Positions 60,701 to 64,000 of a stretch of DNA of 64,000 nucleotides are shown here, piece after piece. The notes beneath the pieces were generated by a model. The model made no database searches. It saw only the letters and a program-made list of their open reading frames with translations, and was not told the DNA's origin. Each line of letters opens with the position of its first letter. Position 1 is the first letter of the stretch. A program made the position numbers and the translations under genes. The DNA lies in assembly GCA_027475525.1 (NCBI GenBank), contig JAMWFC010000044.1, forward strand, positions 248,001-312,000, read 5' to 3'. Origin of the DNA: Macrolepiota albuminosa (lineage: Eukaryota > Basidiomycota > Agaricomycetes > Agaricales > Agaricaceae).

Positions 60701-61079
60701 CTGATGTGCCTCATTCATCAGAGCTGTACGTTACTGCGGTATAACATTTGGGTATACCGCGATATCGATTCTCCTCAATTATAGTAAGTTTTAAAATACA
60801 TTAAGTATGTTCCAGTCGCTGATATCGGGATCAGTGACACCACCAAGTGCCGTTGGATACGCAAATGGAATCGCTCAGAGCATCGCTAGTCTTGCCCGTT
60901 GTTTCGGACCTATCATTGGTGGATACGTGAGTCAGTGTGAGTTCGTTGTGTACAAATACTGATGATATTAGCTGTGGTCTTCGAGCATTCGAGACGGCCC
61001 TTCGGGTTATCCCTTTGGATTTGTTGTGTGTACAGTTTTTAGCGGACTAGCTTTGCTTCAGAGCTACCTAATTCGCTAG
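57791..61079 (+). CDS. MFS transporter with long central loop (YCR023C/ZIFL-like)
   Basis: Sixteen exons, 831 aa: 57791-58087, 58141-58204, 58255-58308, 58356-58399, 58459-58679, 58734-58783, 58831-58938, 58987-60118, 60170-60222, 60284-60332, 60391-60399 (9 nt), 60454-60590, 60647-60662 (16 nt), 60722-60783, 60835-60926, 60972-61079. TM1 is preceded by a Ser-rich cytosolic tail. Motif A is WATIAEKHGRRS between TM2 and TM3; TM4-5 reads GVARGCVAFITDPSNEGRAY. The central cytosolic loop is about 340 residues, with an Arg/Ser-rich part and an acidic run (SDSEGEGEEDSEQALEEDDE). The second half ends STAVRYCGITFGYTAISILL and GYPFGFVVCTVFSGLALLQS. The group contains fungal YCR023C-like and plant zinc-induced facilitator-like proteins; substrate unknown. 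Confidence 0.88.
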
Positions 61080-61382
61080 CGGTGTTTCTCAGTCTAGTAT
61101 CCCTTTGTTTATGTCCCTATTTTCTTCCCTTAGACTACAGATACAGGCATCAATGGACAATGCCTCTTCACTTGCAATTATCTTTTCGTAAGTATGAATC
61201 TGGGTAACGGGAGGTTACCAAGAGGGTTACCAGCCGTCATACGAAGTATGGATGATTCTATGTGTGAACCTTCGGAAGCGTTTTCTGAGAATTTAGAGAC
61301 GTAACGTCATTGGTGGCTTTCAATTTATTTGCCGCCAAATTTTGGATTCTTGCCCCGCGCGTCAGTTAACTGACGAACCACA

Positions 61383-64000
61383 ATGGCTCCCGTTCTGATC
61401 TCGACAAAACTTACAGCCAAACGTAAAACACGAGATAAGCCCTCTAGCACCAGGAAAAAGGTTAAAACGCAACATCGTACCCTTGATGAATTACCATGGA
61501 AAAAAGTTGCACGCCCTCAGGAAGCAGGTGTTGATGGAGACGATGGTATCCTAGAACTCGAGGAGATCGAAGGCGTAGATGTCATTTATGAGGAGACTTC
61601 GGGTGGAAGATTGGTCAAATTCGCGGTGTGTCTGGTTTACATCGGGTCCCTCGCCGCGGGTGCTAGCTCATCTAGGTACTCGAAGGTGAAGAAGGCGCAG
61701 AGAAGTCTGGTGCACCAATACCAGGAAACAAATCTCGGGAAGGGTGTCCTGAACCTGTCGAGGAATCACCAGTTGAGGACGTCGTGGAAACTTTTGACTG
61801 TATGTGGTAAATCGGGAAGGGTGTCCTGAACCTGTCGAGGAATCACCAGTTGAGGACGTCGTGGAAACTTTTGACTGTATGTGGTAAATCCTTCCTTCGT
61901 CTTCTCTAACGAGCTTTTGTTCTCGCAGCGGCAGAATTGTTACCGGATTGGCATCAGCTTTCATTGCATCCTCGACTTCTGAAATTTCTCTATTTCAAGG
62001 GTTTTAAATCGCCCACGCCCGTACAAGCCGCGTCTTTACCGGTCGCCCTTCATGACAGAGATGTGATTGGTATTGCACAAACTGTGTGTCCATTCTCTTC
62101 AAAGTGTCCTCATATTCATATTATCCAGGGCTCAGGGAAAACTCTCGCTTATGGGCTGCCTATCCTTCATTACTTGCTATCGCAACCACGACCGAAGCCT
62201 GATACAAAACGACGACTGCGAGCCCTAATTTTGGCTCCAACACGCGAATTAGCGCTACAAGTGTGTTCGCATCTCAATGAAGGTCTTGTTCTCGTGAACA
62301 AAGATCAACCTATGTCCGAAGTATCAGGTATCCAGGATAGAGGGTTAACACAAAAAACAATAAGAAAGGTTGAGATCAAGGAGGAACTGCCCGCGCCTGT
62401 AACCAAAAAATCTCCTCCGCACGTTAGTATCGCCGCTATTGTCGGTGGAATGTCTGCTCAGAAGCAGCGCCGGATACTTGACCGCGGTGTAGACGTTCTG
62501 GTTGCAACACCTGGCAGACTTTGGGATATTATGGAAGATGTACGTCTAAGCATTTCGCGCTTCGTATCATTCCTTGACCTTTGACCCAGGATGATGTTCT
62601 GTCAAGGGACATCAAAACCTTGAGGTTCTTAGTACTTGATGAAGCGGATCGAATGATCGAGGCTGGGCACTTCGCCGAGCTGGAAAATATCCTTCGTTTG
62701 ACACTCCGTGAAAACAAGTTCGCCAAATTTTATCATCATTTTCCGAAGCTCTAGTCTGATAAGATTATGTAGAGTCGATCAGATCGAGGATCCAATCGAC
62801 GGACAATCCGAGGGAGAGGACGATCAAGATTGCTCAAAAGAACCGGTCAAAGATGGCCTCCAGACGTTCATCTTCTCGGCTACACTAAGCAAAGAACTTC
62901 AGAAAAATGTGAAGAGGCGATCTCGCCCGAAGAGCGCGGGGAAATACAAGAAATGCGATGAGAAGCTTGCATCGACATTGGGTGAGTTACCGTTCTTGTT
63001 TCCCTCCGAGATGCAAATCTTATTGACCTTCTATCTGCAGATGATCTCATTCTACGGTTAGATTTTCGAGATTCAGACCCTCAGATCATCGACTTGAGCC
63101 CGACCGGTGGCGTTGTGTCCACACTTCAAGAGAGCAAGATCGAGTGTCTTTCTGGAGACAAGGTTAGTCGGCCATTATTACGAGAGCTCCATCTAGTCAA
63201 CTTTGTGCTCCAGGACGTTTATCTGTATTACTTCCTCCTTCGACACCCCGGAAAATCCCTGGTTTTTCTCTCTTCTATTGACGGGATACGGCGACTCATG
63301 CCATTGATGGAACTACTCAATATCAAAGCCTTTCCTTTGCATTCCCAACTAGAACAACGCCAGAGGCTCAAGAACCTTGACAGGTGAGTTTGTTGGGCAT
63401 CTTTCCAGCTTCCATGTTCCATGCCGACTGACCTTCATTGATCCTAGATTTACGATTACCCCGAATTCTGTTTTACTTGCGACTGATATCGCCGCCCGTG
63501 GTCTCGATATTCCTGCTGTTGACCACGTAATACATTATCAAATACCGAGGTCGGCAGACGCGTACGTACACCGAAATGGTCGGACGGCGCGTGCTATGAG
63601 AAAGGGTTTCAGCTTATTGATGTGTGCTCCCGATGAGAAGAGAGTCGTAAGAGCTTTACTAGGAAATTTGGGGCGTCGTAAGCGTTTTCACAATCTACTC
63701 TTCTGGTCTTGTCTTACACATATTCTACATTTCAGAAGAGGATGAAATTCAGGAGATTCCAGTGGAACTCAGCATGTTAGACAAACTTAAGTATCGCGTA
63801 CAACTCGCAAGGAAGATTGAGACAGGTTATCATAAAATTAAAAAAGCAAATCATGACAGAAATTGGATGAAGGAGGCGGCGGCAGCTATGGAGATTGAAC
63901 TAGATTCAGACTATCTCAGGTACAGGTCTCTTCTAGCGCAGTTGAAAAGCATTTCTGACTCAGTTCTCGAAGTGAAGACGAGGAAGAAAAGTCTTCCAAT
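61383..64000 (+). CDS. MAK5: MAK5/DDX24-type ATP-dependent RNA helicase (3' end outside window)
   Basis: DEAD-box helicase for 60S ribosomal subunit assembly in the nucleolus. Exons: 61383-61625, 61676-61799 (or 61876), 61929-62083, 62129-62539, 62590-62717, 62773-62981, 63041-63162, 63214-63383, 63448-63677, 63736 to beyond 64000. A basic N terminus and an acidic linker precede the Q motif ([20 protein letters not shown]). Motif I is AQTGSGKT, Ia APTREL, Ib [45 protein letters not shown] and [11 protein letters not shown]. The lysine-rich insert between motifs III and IV and the C-terminal [20 protein letters not shown] match MAK5/DDX24 rather than other DEAD-box groups. A 77-bp duplication spans the end of exon 2, but use of the first donor gives the same protein. 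Confidence 0.93.
61735..61890. repeat. 77-bp-period tandem duplication F
   Basis: Two exact 77-bp units (span 156) covering the 3' end of helicase exon 2 and its GTATGT donor, so the donor is present twice (61800 and 61877). Confidence 0.95.

Overview
The window looks like nuclear DNA of a mushroom-forming basidiomycete (Agaricomycetes). Genes are split by many 48-65 nt GT-AG introns, some exons are only 9-24 nt long, and the gene content fits: a DUF6593 protein, a basidiomycete-type sesquiterpene synthase, an oxidative cytochrome P450, a purine nucleoside permease and a chromodomain Ty3/Gypsy retrotransposon of the self-priming Tf1/sushi kind. No tRNA, rRNA or CRISPR was recognised. Exon coordinates come from reading splice sites by eye with phase checks; no transcript or database search was available.

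Left third (1-34.2 kb): an unstable, duplicated region. Two tandem copies of a secreted PhoD-type alkaline phosphatase gene (minus strand, <1-3137 and 8200-11254) lie in a direct segmental duplication (1-3880 and 8210-11740 continuing at 17884-18130). Copy 2 is split by a complete, apparently very young Ty3/Gypsy element (11741-17883, 341-bp LTRs with no difference seen by eye, 5-bp target duplication CTAAC). Between the PhoD copies is a module with a 5'-truncated histidine-phosphatase gene and a small secreted Gly/Asn-rich protein gene. The same module recurs in inverted orientation at 31770-34222. Between the inverted copies sit a 30-exon ABCC-type ABC transporter (19252-25599), a GC-rich single-exon low-complexity protein (25694-28237) and a satellite-like array of about 210-245 bp units (29.5-31.4 kb).

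Right two thirds (35.8-64 kb): mostly single-copy genes. In order: purine nucleoside permease (-), DUF6593 protein (+), FYVE/SAP/RING ubiquitin ligase (-), cytochrome P450 (-), MYND zinc-finger protein (+), twin-CX9C mitochondrial protein (-) sharing a 152-bp promoter with a divergently transcribed mL45/Tim44-like mitochondrial ribosomal protein (+), sesquiterpene synthase (-), MFS transporter with a long acidic central loop (+), and a MAK5-type DEAD-box helicase (+, cut by the right edge). The terpene synthase, P450 and two transporters could form a loose sesquiterpenoid locus, though housekeeping genes are interspersed.

An important quality point: six unrelated places carry a tandem duplication with a period of exactly 77 bp (149, 5788, 31857, 33540, 37913, 61735). 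Five are exact. A constant period in unrelated sequences is the signature of untrimmed k=77 assembly overlaps, so the breaks they cause (for example the frameshift in the first Gly-rich gene) are probably not biological.
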